The notes: generated by a model from the letters alone, not told the origin. Positions 1 through 12,400 are shown, counted from the stretch's first letter. The stretch: 64,000 nt of DNA from Mucor racemosus (GCA_027405735.1 JAPEHQ010000001.1:5456001-5520000); one strand, 5' to 3'. Program-made: numbers and translations.

Positions 1-194
1 TGTATTCTTTCATTTCAAAATTAGATTGATTTGAGGCCCTTGCTTGCTTTGCTTCTTGGTAAATAACGACAAAATAAAAACTTCTCATTTGTGCTTGAGA
101 TGCTTATATCGAATAATTTTCATAACTTTTTTATATTTCATGCACTATTAGCTGGAATAAATTCTTTAACTTTTGAATTTGGTTTTCATTACTT

Positions 195-1250
195 GAAGAT
201 CGAAACTTTGAGTCTTAATATATCTGCAAAACATTAAGCTATACTAACACTTTTTAATAATGAAATTTACTTGTTTTGAAGTGCTCTATAACATATTTCA
301 ATATAAAAAAATTCTGGGCACTTTTATTTTTTTTTCATTTTTTGGGCATTTCTATAGTAGGTTTCAAAATATTGGGTAAATTGAGCAACATTTTTTTTGC
401 ATTCATGTCATTAAGCTCAACAAGCTCTCTCGGACCCAATTTAAAGTTCTTCAAAATATTGATTTTTCATGGAGATATCTTCAAAAATGTGTACAAAAAG
501 GTACCTCCATTTCTGGCGTCCATTTTCCCCTTGTATACCCTCATCCCAAATTCTGAAACAGAAAAAAATTTGGACAAAAATGTTGTTTTCTCTACGAAAA
601 CTGCAGCTAAAAGATTGTACAATAGCTCAATCGATAGATAATATTTTTGCGCATTATATCAATTAGTTATATTTTAAATATGCTTATAAAAAGTGATGTG
701 TATCTTCAAAAAACCTCCAAAATTTCAATTGCATTTTACACAAAATTTAATGTGAAATGTTTGTCTGAATTTTATTTAGATGGATGCAGAATTCAAAACT
801 GTACAAGAATTATTTAGTATACTAGGTCGACTTACTTTGCAGTTCAGGAGCAATTAAACGATTTGGTTTTTTTCATCATTTTTCATCCATTTTTTAAAAT
901 AAATTTTGGAACCCAGTTATCATAAGCTGTAAGCTGTGATATTGACTATTATTTTGATTATCTCGATGAAAAATCAACATTTTTGGCTGAAACAAAAAAT
1001 ACAGAGTAGCAGTCAATTAGATCTATCTAGTGAATACAGAAATTAAGCCCTACATAATGAGTTTTAAGTTTTACAAAATAATAAACTAATATTTATAACT
1101 GCAGAAACAAAGAAAAAAATCCCCATCTTTGTGAATATTGATCCAATTAATCTCCAATTATACATGATGGTAGATTTAAATATATCCTGCATAAAAATTT
1201 ATATTTCTACTCTCACAGATCACTGTGAATTGAGGAAACCATCCGCAAAA
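195..1250 (+). repeat. Repeat family A, copy 1
   Basis: First of five copies of an AT-rich repeat of about 1-1.4 kb (others near 12.5-13.66 kb reversed, 26.12-27.6 kb, 37.73-39.17 kb reversed, 44.85-46.4 kb). Shared landmarks are a stretch ending in GCTCTATAACATATTT, the words CTCTCGGACCCAATTTA and GATATCTTCAAAAATGTGT, and a segment starting near 960 that reads TTTTGATTATCTCG. Open frames of about 70-150 codons occur on both strands in most copies, but they match no family I recognise. The copy runs directly into the U unit at about 1250. Confidence 0.8.
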
Positions 1251-1984
1251 CATGATATTTCTGTCCAATAAACCACCTGTTGTGTCGTATATTTTCATGT
1301 TTGATAAATAATACTTAAAAAAGAATATAATTAAAAGAGAATGAGTAATGAATCAGTTCCTCAACTGTATAATAAAAGCATGATATTGTTTATTTAGATA
1401 TAAAAGTATGGCCTTTTATATTGATGTAACATTGAGATCATGAGATGTAATTTAAGGTACTACTGTATTGAACCATTAGATCTGTTTGGTAGTAATGTAT
1501 TATGGATTGAAATGGATCAATCATAATTTAGCCGTTCTTGCCGAGCCTGTGAGTTGTCTTGTTTAAATGTTGCGCTAAATGTGCTTGGATGTTGATTTGA
1601 TAGCTACTTGATTGGTTAACGGCTGGGATGAAGTAAAATGGTGTCATAATTGAGGTCCAAGCGTTCTTGGTAATTACTGAATCAAACTTGGTACGCTAGG
1701 AGTTTCTTACAGTATATCCAATATCGAGACTTTGCACTTCAATACATGTCGTAATCAATAGATTGTAAGATGAATTGATATCGTAGAAGGTAATAACATA
1801 TGATACTTGGTGGCATACAATCAACATAGTATATGGTTCATATTTTTGCCAATAATGGTCACTCATCTAAAAAAAAAAAGCTGAACAATCTCTGGAAGCG
1901 GCCATCTAATAATATTTCCAAGCGTTAAATCTCTAGAAAAAATTACCGGACAGCCCGGACGCGGTTGTTTAACTATTCCAAGCA

Positions 1985-2259
1985 TGTAATGATCTATAAT
2001 TTTGGACTAACAACAAAGGTGGATAATATGCTTATAGATATTATTTTTGCTATTATAAATTGGTGATCACTGGATTGATGAAGGTTGGTGTTCTTATTTG
2101 TAAATTAGATATTTATTAGTGAATAAATAAAAGTAAAGGGAGTGTAACAAGACAGATAAATCTACTACAAGGGATCATGTAATGATTTCCTTGTAGTATT
2201 TATATAAGGAATGAGGCAAGGTTTTGCATGAATGAAACTGAAATGTTTGACTCATTACA
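1985..2259 (+). mobile_element. Solo LTR, 275 bp, target duplication AAGCA
   Basis: The insert starts TGTAATGATC and ends CTCATTACA, with 8-bp perfect terminal inverted repeats (TGTAATGA/TCATTACA). It is flanked by AAGCA at 1980-1984 and 2260-2264. U copy 2 has the uninterrupted site at about 7264-7273 (TTCCAAGCAGTTATAAG). A TATA-like TATTTATATAAGG lies in the 3' third. TG...CA ends plus a 5-bp duplication are standard for LTR retrotransposons, and the internal region has been lost by LTR-LTR recombination. Confidence 0.9.
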
Positions 2260-2469
2260 AAGCAGCTATAAGATGCAGGTATCGAAATTTCATACAAAAA
2301 TTAAGGTTCGACTGTATTGCTATTAATTATTCAAAGGCTTATTTCAAGTAAAACATAAACACAACCTACAACATTATTAGCCTAATAACGGATTTAACTT
2401 GAAAAGTATAAAATGATATAACCGGATTCAAAAAAAGTCCATAAAATCACAAATTTAAAGTATTTATTA

Positions 2470-2830
2470 TATATAAAAGCACTACGGTCGACCTGTGCTG
2501 CACACTATTATAGCCTGATGAGTTGTTGCGCCCGCTGAATAATGGCTAAAAAGATAACAAGATGCATATGGGTACAAAAAAAGAAACTGCACACGAGCAT
2601 AATAACGAAAAGCCTGTGTGTGCAGAATTATAGCTTCTGTCCGTGTGCATGACATTAATCCCATGTGTGCATAATAGTAGGATTTCACATAAGCATATCA
2701 TTATTCCTGTTTGTGCATCATAATAAAATCTGACCATGAGCATAACGATCTGATCGCATGGGCACAAATTGGTTTGTACTGAGTATTATTGTGCCTTTCT
2801 CAAAATTCCGTTGTATTTTTTACTGGAATG
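2470..2830 (-). repeat. Degenerate short-repeat array (family D) inside U copy 1
   Basis: About 360 bp in which words such as TGTGCATAATA, TGTGCATGACATTAAT and CATGGGCACAA recur every 35-45 bp with point changes. One border carries CACTACGGTCGACC. Related arrays lie at about 7490-7850, 60290-60660 and, broken up, at 31200-31278 plus 32104-32150. A short fragment is at 12330-12400. Short open frames here are by-products of the repetition. Confidence 0.6.
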
Positions 2831-3015
2831 GGGTTTTAAGTCATATTTGCTTTTATTAATATAAATTATTATTATGGACAACAATGCAGTTCAATATGTT
2901 GCTGATGTAGAGCAATACATGCAGGAGCTAATATATGTAAAATTTAGTATCATCATTTGTACATATGTTTATAGCTATTATAAATTTATATGCAAGTCAA
3001 ATTTAAGATTTATTA

Positions 3016-3231
3016 GGGGGCGTCAATTTCAAAGTTTGGTAGATTCTGAAAAAAAAAGTGACCAATAAAAGTAATAGATATTGACGTCCTCAAATCATAA
3101 TAGCATGAATAAACGAATATACTTTAGGATTTACTACTACTACCAAAAAGTGGTAGATGTATTTCAATATATTGGTTATTTTAAGCCAATAATAAAATGA
3201 ATAAAGTTGGTATTTTGAGATTGGCAGCCCC
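3016..3231. mobile_element. MITE, about 216 bp, Harbinger-like ends
   Basis: Relative to U copy 2 (AAGATTATAGATGC near 8100), copy 1 has an insert starting GGGGGCGTCAATTTC and ending TTGGCAGCCCC. The ends form imperfect inverted repeats of about 25 bp (GGGGGCGTCAATTTCAAA against GGGGCTGCCAATCTCAAA). TTA lies directly on the left and two bases away on the right. GG-rich termini with a TTA target suggest PIF/Harbinger, but the exact duplication is ambiguous because the target is AT-simple. There is no coding capacity. Confidence 0.65.
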
Positions 3232-3681
3232 TATTATTATAGATGCTACTTTCCTACTTTATCACACATAAAATTTAAATTAATTAACTTTCTATGAAAA
3301 ACCTACGATTTTAGTTTACGATTGTCAGTTGTAAAAGGATTTGTTTTCGAGAATAGCTACGATCAAGGTTATGCTTGATAGGCAAGACATTATATCATTC
3401 TTCTTTTGTGTTTTTATACCATTTGTAATTTTGTCGCTTTTCTAAAACATTTCGTATGCTTGCAGTAGCCAGTTCTAACTTTTTATTCAGTAGACGACAT
3501 AAATATCATTATTGTCTTTGATTTGACTTGGTAATCAAGAAATAAGTTCAAGAATACAGTAGTAAATAATAATATTTGATCTTGGAATGCGGCTAAATAA
3601 AAATTTTAACCTCTTAATATAAGAGCTGCTATCTACTACATATTAAAAATATTAGGCCCTTATGGTGTTATTAGCATGCGT

Positions 3682-4347
3682 TGTGCTGAACTAAGATACT
3701 ATTTCCCCACATAAGGAATTAAATGTTATCTCACATAAAAGCATGCTCTAATATTTAAATAGATATAGCATGAATTTAAAGGTAAATACAGAAAGTATTA
3801 GTAACTTAACATATAGTAGACGGAATCATAAACAAAACAAATTGATTCATAAAATAAGTTGAAGAAACAGATAGATCAAAGTAAGGATTGCTCTATGCTG
3901 ATCATTAACAAGTATGTCAAAAAACAGGCATTAGAAGACCGTCTTGATTATGTAAATTAAGAAGCTCAATGTAAACTTGGAATCACAACAAATTAATTGT
4001 TTTACCAAAAAGAATAAACATAATACGGATATTGCATGAAGACAATGGAATAATCATGCTTCTATCATTTAATAGTAGCACAATGATAAACGTATGGAAT
4101 GCAGCACTGTCAGATTTGCATATTAAACATTACAGTTTGACAAATGCCCTACGTTGGTAATTCGGTTATTCCTAATTCTAATAGATTACTGACAGTTGCG
4201 ATGAAACTCCCAGATATAATAGAATCACAACTAATATAAATAGAGCAGAAATATAAACCTACAGTATTGCACACTATCCATTATTTTAATAAAGAAGGAT
4301 TTAAACTGTATCTTTTTTTAAAGCTTTTATTTTTACATTTTACTGCA
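3682..4347 (+). mobile_element. Solo LTR, 666 bp, target duplication TGCGT
   Basis: Starts TGTGCTGAACTAAG and ends CATTTTACTGCA, flanked by TGCGT at 3677-3681 and 4348-4352. U copy 2 lacks it (GTTAGCATTCGCATTCAG near 8505). A TATA-like ATATAAATAGAGCAG lies at about 4235. Part of it (about 4030-4190, with GGTAATTCGGTTATTCCTAA) is related to sequence in both palindrome arms (about 27650-27850 and 37480-37680), so the family has more than one copy here. Confidence 0.85.
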
Positions 4348-5421
4348 TGCGTATTCAGATAAAAGAAAAGAATACCAGCTTGATAGTCTGATATGCCTTA
4401 TCAAACGGTAAACACATCCATGAAATATGAGAACAAAAAGATGGAAACACACGGAGAAAACGATTTTCAAGGGTTTACATTATTTAGCGGCCGGCCGTAA
4501 TTAAAGCCCTGCAAAAGTGCTCATTTCAAGCAATGTCAAAGCAGAATTACAACGCATGAGCCAATAAACGAAACAAAATAGGCAATATCTGTTACCATAA
4601 AAACGTACATTCATTGAAAAATTGCAAAATGAGCCCGCAGAGCGACGTTGTAATTGAACGTAGTAACAAGGTGGAACGGTTGTTAAGTCTCCTATACTAT
4701 GATATATCTAAGTTTTAAATAAAAAAGCTTTTTTTTTTTACTTTTCTTATATTTAACCATGTACGGTCTGAAAATTCAGTTTTTGTAGCGGACATTTTCG
4801 GGGCTCATTTCAGCCTTACCAACACTCATGATTTTGATCAAAAAACAGAGAAATCAAATTTTGATACCAAAATCAACGTTTAAATATACTACATTATGAG
4901 AGAAAGTTGTAGGTATAGCTAATACGCATTTTATAAAAGCTTAATATTAAATGTTAAATAATGAAACTTAGCATTTTTGGCCCAAAAACGGTTTTTTGAT
5001 TAAAGGATTTTCATGTAATATTTTGCAATAAAATGGGTTGTTATTTTTTATTGAGCAAATAGAGCGCTAAATTCTGTATTTGTGTATATTTTTTGTTTTT
5101 ATAATTGGTAGTATAATTCACTCTAGATTTGCAAAATCAGAAAAAAAAAAATTAAAAAATGTCAAAATTGATGATCTGGACAAAAATAATTTTCTAAATT
5201 AATATTCCGCTTCTAAGCCTTGTAAGTCTTAAAAATAAGAGATTTTGTAACATCTGAGAACTTTTTCAAGAATTCACAATGCTGTATCCACTTGATTTAA
5301 GCTTATTACCGTAAATATTTATACATGTTAATATTATGTGGTAGCTTATTTGATGGTAATATAGTCTTACGTTATAATTATTGCGCTAGAGGTAATTTAC
5401 ATTAAGCTTTTTTACTCTTAC

Positions 5422-6006
5422 CTCTCCAATATCATAAATATAAACATTGTTACGCCAGGAGATTATATCAATCTCAAAGCTAAAATATGTACTAAATCAT
5501 TTAATAAAAATAAAGGAAAATTGTTATAAAATGAAAGAGCACACTAAAAACTAAAGAACTTTATTATAAGATCGAACCATCTTCTTTTATATTCACATTC
5601 TCTAATTATATGACCTGTTTAAATGAGTCTATTTATATATATACATATATCCAATCAAGTCTAGGTGACACACACTAGTTCCATATTCCTCCATACACGG
5701 AGCTTCATAACATAACACACAGCAATGTAGAACTTAACATATCAAACTGTGTCGTAATCTTAACCAAGGAATGCACCCAGATCTGTGGATGCAACAAACA
5801 TGGCCATCATCACTGGAATCTATTGCCACCTTTTACCCTCTTTGTCCCAAGCCAATTTATTCAATGCTTTACCAGAACTAACTGAAGTACTTACAAATGG
5901 TTCCTCGGTATTTTCATTCAAATTCCATAAATTAAAATGACTTGTTCCATAAACAGTAGTATCAAATGTATTATTATCAGTCCGCCTTATGATAAATGCC
6001 GCCAAT
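5422..6006 (-). pseudogene. Dynein intermediate chain exon fragment in U copy 1, split by an LTR
   Basis: The reverse strand encodes a WD40 segment with AFIIRRTDNNTFDTT, then FNLWNLNENTEEPFVS and KALNKLAWDKEGKR. This matches the first WD repeats of cytoplasmic dynein intermediate chain, the cargo-adaptor subunit of the dynein motor, which typically has LWNLN-D/N-TE-P-F followed by a KALN-L-W-GSSDG-VYVYDIGE stretch. The reading frame shifts after residue KR, and the 349-bp solo LTR at 5448-5796 separates the last codons. Flanking splice sites (acceptor just beyond 6006, donor GTAAG before 5422) are preserved. It cannot make a functional protein. Confidence 0.8.
5448..5796 (+). mobile_element. 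Solo LTR, 349 bp, target duplication AACAT
   Basis: Starts TGTTACGCCAGG and ends GGATGCAACA (inverted ends TGTTAC/GCAACA), flanked by AACAT at 5443-5447 and 5797-5801. It sits inside the captured dynein intermediate chain exon of U copy 1. The other four copies of that exon are not split here. TATA-like sequence (TTTATATATATACATATA) lies near 5630. The family differs from the LTRs at 1985 and 3682. Confidence 0.9.
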
Positions 6007-6589
6007 CTGAAATCAGAAACATCCCATTGTCATTGTTATAAGCTATAAAAAGCTTGATTTTTAATAATACAGTAATTAAATAAAAGATAAAATGATACTA
6101 ATCGCATATGGTAAGTATTCAACATCTAGTTGATGAGTTTAATAAAGAATGCTTTTGAACCCTTTTGAAAATCCAGAAGCAAACGCAACATCTTGGTCCT
6201 CTAATTTCTATCCATCAAAATGTCGCGGTTTCCACCACACAATAAATGCATCTTTTTTCAATCTTGATCCCGCTTTACATTGAGTATCAGTTCTTTACCA
6301 GTTGCATTTTCTCTGATTCATTAATATTTGGTCATATTGAACGATAATAATGTATTAAATTACAATTTACAAGTATAATGTTGGTAGGTTTTTGCTATTA
6401 CTTTAAAAACTTGATTCTATTATTATTATTACTACCATTGATTATAATTGCCAAACTGATTGATTCATACTGTTATATCATCGGAATCTAGATATAGCGC
6501 TACAGTAGTCGTATTATCAGAATATTGTTATTGTTACACTATTACTAGCTGTTGTATCACTTGATAATCTCTTCTATATATAATCTCAT

Positions 6590-9500
6590 TCTCTACATTT
6601 GTCGTATATTTTCAGGATTGATAAATAGTACTTAAAAAAGAATACAATTATAAAAGAATGAGTAATTAATCAGTTCTTCAACTGTATAATAAAAACAAGA
6701 TATCGTTTATTTAGATATAAAAGTATGGCCTTTTATATTGATTTGACATTGAGATGTAATTTAAGGCACTATTGAACCATTGGATCTGTTTGGTAGTAAT
6801 CTATGGATTGAAATGGATCAATCATAATTTAACCGTTCTTGCAGAGCTTGTGAGTTGTCTTGTTTCAATGCTGCGCTAAATATGCTTGGATGTTGATTTG
6901 ATAGCTACGTAATTAATTAACCTCTGGGATGAATTAATATGGTATCATAATTGAGGTCCAAGTGTTGTTGGTAATTATTGGATTATACTTAGTACGCTAG
7001 GAGTTTTTTATATTTGATATCAAGACTTTGCACTTTAATACATATTGTAATCAATAGATTGTAAGATGTATTGATACTGTTGTAGAAGGTGATAACATAT
7101 GGTACTTGGTGGCCTACAATATAGTATATAATTCATATTTTTGCCAATGGTCACTCTTCCAAAACAAGCCGAACAATCGCTGGAAGCGGTCATCAAATAA
7201 TATTTCCAAGCTTTACATTTTTAGAAAAAATTACCGGACGGCCCGGACGCGGTTGTTTAACTATTCCAAGCAGTTATAAGATGCAGGTATCGAAATTTCA
7301 TACAAAAACTAAGGTTCGACTGTATTGCTATTAATTATTCAAAGGCTTATTTCAAGTACAGTAAAATATAAACACAACCTACAACATTATTAGCCTTAAT
7401 AACGGATTTAACTTGAAAGATATAAGATGATACAACCGGATTCAAAAAAAGTCCATAAAATCACAAATTTAAAGGATTTATATATAGAAGCCACTACGGC
7501 CGACCTGTGCTGCACAAGATGATTTTGTTGTGCCCAGGTGGGCTAAACACTATAGCCTGATGAGTTGTTGCGCCCACTGAATAATGGCTAAAAAGATAAC
7601 AAGATGCACATGGGCACAGCAAAAGAAACTGCACACGAGCATTACAAAAAGCCTGTATGTGTAGAATTATAGATTCTGTCTATATGCATGACATTAATCC
7701 AATGTGTGCATAATAGTAGAATTGCCCATAAGGATAGTACTACTGTATCCCTATTTGCGCATAATAATAAAATCTGACCATAAGCATAATAATGAGCTAA
7801 TTGTATACGCACAAATTGGTTTGTACATGAGCATCGTGTCGTTCTCAAAATCCCATTGCATTTTTTATTGGAATGGGGTTTTATACCATATTTGCTTTTA
7901 TTGGTATAGATTATAGATAATAATACAATTCAAATCGCTGTTGACGTAGAGCAATACATGCAAGAGCCAATATAATATTTACAATTATCATCATTTGTGA
8001 ATATGCTTATAGCTATAATGTTTATAGCAACAATGGTTTTTGCTCGAGCGTAGACTTAAATACCACTTACGGCTTAAATTTATATGTAAGCCAAATCTAA
8101 GATTATAGATGCTACTTTATCACTCATAAAATTTAAGCAAATTAACCTTCTTTAAACTTACTATTTTAGTTTACGATTGTCAGCTGTAAAAAAATTTGTT
8201 TTCAAGAAGAACTACAATAAAACTTATGGTTGTTAGACAAGACCCCAGATTATTCTTTTTTGTGTTTCTATATCATTTGAAATTTTATCACTTTTCTGGA
8301 AAATTTCGTGGATTTGTAGCCAGTTCTAGCTTTTCATTGATCAGATGTAAATATCATTGCCTTCGATTTGATCTGGTAATCAAGAAATACATCCAAAAAT
8401 ACAGTAGTAAGTAATGATATTTGGTCTTAGAATGGAGTTAAATAAAAATATCCGTCTCTAATATAACGGCTGCTACCAATATTAAAAACATTGGTCCTTT
8501 ATGTTAGCATTCGCATTCAGACAAAAGAAAAGAAGAATACCAGCTTGATAGTCTGATATGCCTTAATCAAACGGTGAATAATGTCCTTGGAAGATGAAAA
8601 CAAAAAGAGAGAAACAACACACGTAGAAAAGGATTTTCACGGCTTTACATTATTTAGAGCATTTAAAACCCTGCTAAATTGCACATTTCAGCCAATGTAA
8701 AAGCAGCATTACAGCGCATCAACCCATAAACTAAGCAAAATAGGCAATATCTGCTATCATAGAAACATACATTTTCTACTAGAAAACCTGTCTGTCATAT
8801 CATAGATTCATTAAAAAACTGCAAAAGCGAGCCCGTAGAACGACGCCATAATTGAGCATAACACAATCCAACGGCTAAGTCTTTTATGCTATGGTAAATA
8901 TCTAAGCTTTAAATGAAAATGCGTTTTTTTTTTTTTACTTTTCTTATATTTAACCATGTACGGTCTGAAAATTCAGTTTTTGTAGCGGACATTTTCGGGG
9001 CTCATTTCAGCCTTACCAACACTCATGATTTTGATCAAAAAACAGAAAAATCAATTTTTGATACCAAAATCAACGTTTAAATATACTACATTATGAGAGA
9101 AAATTGTAGGTATAGCTAATACGCATTTTATAAAAGCTTAATATTAAATGTTGAATAATGAAACTTAGCATTTTTGGCCCAAAAACGGTTTTTTGATTAA
9201 AGGATTTTCATGTAATATTTTGCAATAAAATGGGTTGTTATTTTTTATTGAGCAAATAGAGCGCTAAATTCTGTATTTGTGTATATTTTTTGTTTTATAA
9301 TTGGTAGCATAATTAACTCTAGATTTGCAAAATCAGAAAAAAAAATTAAAAAATGTCAAAATTGATGATCTGGACAAAAATAATTTTCTAAATTAATATT
9401 CCGCTTCTAAGCCTTGTAAGTCTTAAAAATAAGAGATTTTATAACATCTGAGAACTTTTTCAAGAATTCACAATGCTGTATCCACTTGATTCAAGCTTAT

Positions 9501-9720
9501 TACAACATTTCTACTGTAAATATTTATACTTGTTATATTGTGTGGTAGATTATTTGATAATAATAAAGTCTTACTTCCTAATTTATAGCGCTAAAGGTGA
9601 TTTACATTGATTTTTGGTCTTACCTCCTCCCCACTGCCATAAACATAAAGGTGGCCATCACTGGAACCTATTGCCGCCTTTTTACCCTCTTTTTCCCAAG
9701 CCAATTTAGTCAATAATTGT
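6590..9720 (+). repeat. Composite repeat unit U, copy 2 (truncated, no LTR insertions)
   Basis: Collinear with copy 1 from CGTATATTTTCAGG (about 6603) to the dynein fragment at about 9715, but without the inserts found at 1985, 3016, 3682 and 5448. It therefore serves as the empty-site reference for all of them. It includes its own family D array (about 7490-7850) and the conserved block (8930-9500), which is nearly identical to 4725-5310. About 100 bp separate it from copy 1. The unit stops inside the dynein exon. Confidence 0.75.
9623..9715 (-). pseudogene. Dynein intermediate chain exon fragment, truncated
   Basis: About 90 bp on the reverse strand reading KLAW-KEGKKAAIGSSDGH, the centre of the same exon found at 5422-6006. 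The donor side is altered (CTTACCTCCTCC) and the 5' two thirds of the exon are missing, because U copy 2 ends here. Unlike copy 1 it has the frame-correct AAIGSSDGH, so the two copies decayed independently. Confidence 0.7.
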
Positions 9721-10351
9721 AGTAATAGTTTTTAAACATAAATAAAAAAAGCCGAGGAAAGAGTGGGGAAGAAGGAACAGAAATACTTATAAATCAGTTG
9801 ATTTTGTGTGTTACCAACAGAGAATAAATAGAAACTTACAAAGGCATAAATATTTTTAGTATTGCCAAACAGGTTGAAAACATAAAAAAAGAAGGTTATA
9901 AAAATGTAATACCACCAAATTAGTAGATGAAAATTGTAAAAAACTATTGTGTGTACCACTGTGCACTGTAGCCGGAATTATTAAAATTGATGTTATTTAT
10001 TTACGAATTATTCTTCTTGCCTTACGAGCACGGCAAGGTGAAGTTGAAGGACGAGAAGGGGGGAAGGAGAGGGGAAAGGGAAAGGAGAAGGAGCAAAGTC
10101 ATTATCTACTACCAAGGCAAATTATTTCTAACAAAGCGCTGTTAAACAGAATATTCGTATATTTTTATGCCATATACTTATTACTCTTCGACTGAGGGCT
10201 CTTCATTATCTTCAAATTCATTATTTCAGGTTGAAGAGCTGCTATCATTTATTGTAGTCATTAGCAGGAGGTCTTGGCTATTATTATACAAAAAAATTTA
10301 AAAGTTTAGTATTAGTACCTACATCATACATGATCAAAGCTTAATAAACCA

Positions 10352-10844
10352 TTACATCATTTTGAGAACCTTGTCTTTTCTTTTGTCTCTCATCTCTCTG
10401 TTTAACAGCTTTGAACCCCAAAAAAAGAAATACATTTGCTCCGAACGTTCTTTGCATTGATATATTTTTCCTAAATCTAACGTTTTTGCTACAACATCTT
10501 CAAAAACAAGGGAAAAATAAAGACGGCCAATTTTATTTACTTCACTTCTCCAATGATTGAGGCCAGGTGGTAGGTGGATAATTTGCTCTAACAAGCTGAC
10601 AAGTGTCAGCAGCAGGCTTCTGGTATAGAGGTTTGAGTTTCTCTAGCAGTTGGTTATTCATAAGCCTGATGGCTGCATCTTCACCAAATTTCTGTCTGTA
10701 CAACACTTTCATAAGAGCATCCAGTCTCTTGTAGTAGATTGTGGTAATTTTTTTGTTAGTTGGAGCTACCTCTATTCTTTCAGAAGCAATACCAGTACTA
10801 GTTTTATTATCAGTTGTACTAGCATTCTGGCTATTTTTTGACAA
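10352..10844 (-). pseudogene. Unrecognised ORF pair, possibly one frameshifted gene
   Basis: Two overlapping reverse-strand frames. The upstream one (10844-10542, 100 codons, real ATG) contains YYKRLDALMKVLYRQKFGEDAA and ends shortly after NYPPTTWPQS. The second frame (10594-10352) reads LNHWRSEVNKIGRLYFSLVFEDVVAKTLDLGK then KERSEQ and a basic tail. The composition is protein-like (amphipathic, few low-complexity runs), unlike the surrounding repeat DNA. The overlap suggests one ancestral protein with a frameshift near 10560-10590, or a missed intron. I do not recognise the family and assign no function. Confidence 0.35.
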
Positions 10845-12329
10845 TTTTCCTGGGTAATACAGGATGTTGCAATTTACAAGCCGATTAGGATATTCTATTA
10901 ATCGACGTCTTACCGTTTAATCAAGGTGACCTTTTGAGTAAATAATCATATTAAATAATGACTGTCGTTCATATTTGAATATGAATATCTATAATACTGT
11001 ACTGTTTGGTGGAAGAGGATAATAATGATAAATTAGCAGTTCGTTATTGTTAGTAATTGGTGATTCAATAGGTTTTTAATCTGGTCTTTTTGCTGCTCTA
11101 CTTACAGTAGCTTCTTACAACTGAAATATTATAACACAGACCAGTGATAGTATTCATTATTGAGTTATAGTTGTTGTTGTTTATTTTCGATTAAATATAG
11201 AAAGATAAAGAGTACGATATGTAAATGAGGTATAAGGGCATAAGATTTTGCTTTTATAGTTAATAGCTTACATAAAAAATAAACCTCCCTTTGCAGAACC
11301 TTTCTTTACTTGAAATGTACATAATACAGTCCATAAAAACACAAGCTATGAATAACTCAAATGATGTAACAATGATGAAGTTATAATATAAACACATTGG
11401 GGTTGAGCAAATTTATATTGATTAATATTCTGTAAGTTTTCATAGCATAACTGACTATATTTCAAAACATTTCAAGCAATAAAAATGGATTGTAATTCAC
11501 CAGCTCGCAACTCCTCTCCAGAGACAAAGAAACATTTACATATTCAACATTTGCCATACTAAAAATGAGGTTTATATTGCTAGAAACAATCATTCACGTA
11601 ATCATCTAAATATTTCATTTATTTATTATGCAAGAATAAAGAGGGAATTTTGTTGTGTTGGTTACTATGTTTTCTTTGATAGTCCCTACCTTACTCTATA
11701 GTTTGAAAGTCGTGAAAAATTGTTTGTTGGGGAAGACTTGTTCTTTGTCAAACACATTTTAAGAAACTGTACCTACTTTTTGGTTTTTGTTCGGGTGATA
11801 AAGAAAATACCACAGCATCAATCTCATAGCAAAGGAAGCCCGAATGTTGCATCAAATTTTACCGTTATCTCTGTGACTAAAGATGTTACACGTCAAGTTG
11901 ATTTGATAAAGCTTGTTGGAAGTAGAGCTAAATTTTCAGTTGTTGCTACATCACATATTATGTTTGACACCGATATTATGTCAATATATGCTGGTAATAT
12001 TGTTAACCTATAGATATAATTCTTTAATAGCCTCGAATAAAAAATAAACAACTTGCAGTGATTTCTTTTAATACGTGAAACTAAATTAATTTTAAGTTTT
12101 GTTCTTGTCATTGTTCCCATTTGGTTTCCGAAAGAAGAAGAACATGAGCAGAACCCTTTCAAAACCCAAATTTCAAATTGATATATCTCTTCAATGAGAC
12201 AATTCTGCTAAATCAGAGTAATTCACATCAGTTTTAAACCATTCAAATTATCTTCATTATTAATTATATTATGATTGATATAATTTAAATGGCCATGATC
12301 TCATTGATCTGCTCATCTAAACTGCCTGA
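10845..12329. other. Intergenic, no supported gene
   Basis: About 1.5 kb of AT-rich sequence. A 97-codon frame at 11720-12013 (+) and an overlapping 89-codon frame on the other strand lack recognisable domains and flanking signals. I see no RNA gene. It may be old repeat DNA. Confidence 0.5.
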
Positions 12330-12400
12330 CCTGCACAAAATGTTTTATTCTGCCCATTTGTGCAGATCATTATGCCTATGGGAAGCATAGTTAGGCCGTA
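12330..12400 (-). repeat. Short family D fragment
   Basis: Contains TTCTGCCCATTTGTGCAGATC and TTAGGCCGTAGTGGATC, the latter matching the CGGCCGTAGTGG border of the family D arrays at 7490 and 60650. It lies next to A copy 2. Confidence 0.5.

Larger units (their letters stand above)
1250..6482 (+). repeat. Composite repeat unit U, copy 1 (longest copy, with nested insertions)
   Basis: A repeat of several kb that recurs at about 6590-9720 (same orientation), 28780-32987 (reversed), 35141-36546 (same orientation, part of the palindrome arm) and 56730-61470 (reversed). Order of landmarks: a start near CGTATATTTTCA; a GC-rich segment with GACAGCCCGGACGCGGTTG (about 1950); the TGTGCATAA-type array (2470-2830); a conserved block of about 580 bp (4725-5310, containing AACCATGTACGGTCTG); and a reversed dynein intermediate chain exon. 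Three solo LTRs and one MITE interrupt this copy. It has no transposase, integrase or helicase frame, so how U moved is unknown. A decayed DNA transposon or Helitron-like element are the main options. Confidence 0.75.

Noticed and set aside
2470..2830. CRISPR array
   Set aside because: Repeats are imperfect, in both orientations, without constant-length unique spacers, and the genome is eukaryotic.
9947..10195. 82-codon plus ORF with a Glu/Gly/Lys-rich stretch
   Set aside because: Translation of a purine-rich tract; no domain, no splice context, and it overlaps the border of repeat DNA.
11720..12013. 97-codon plus ORF
   Set aside because: No recognisable domain, and the opposite strand is open over the same interval; insufficient to call a gene.
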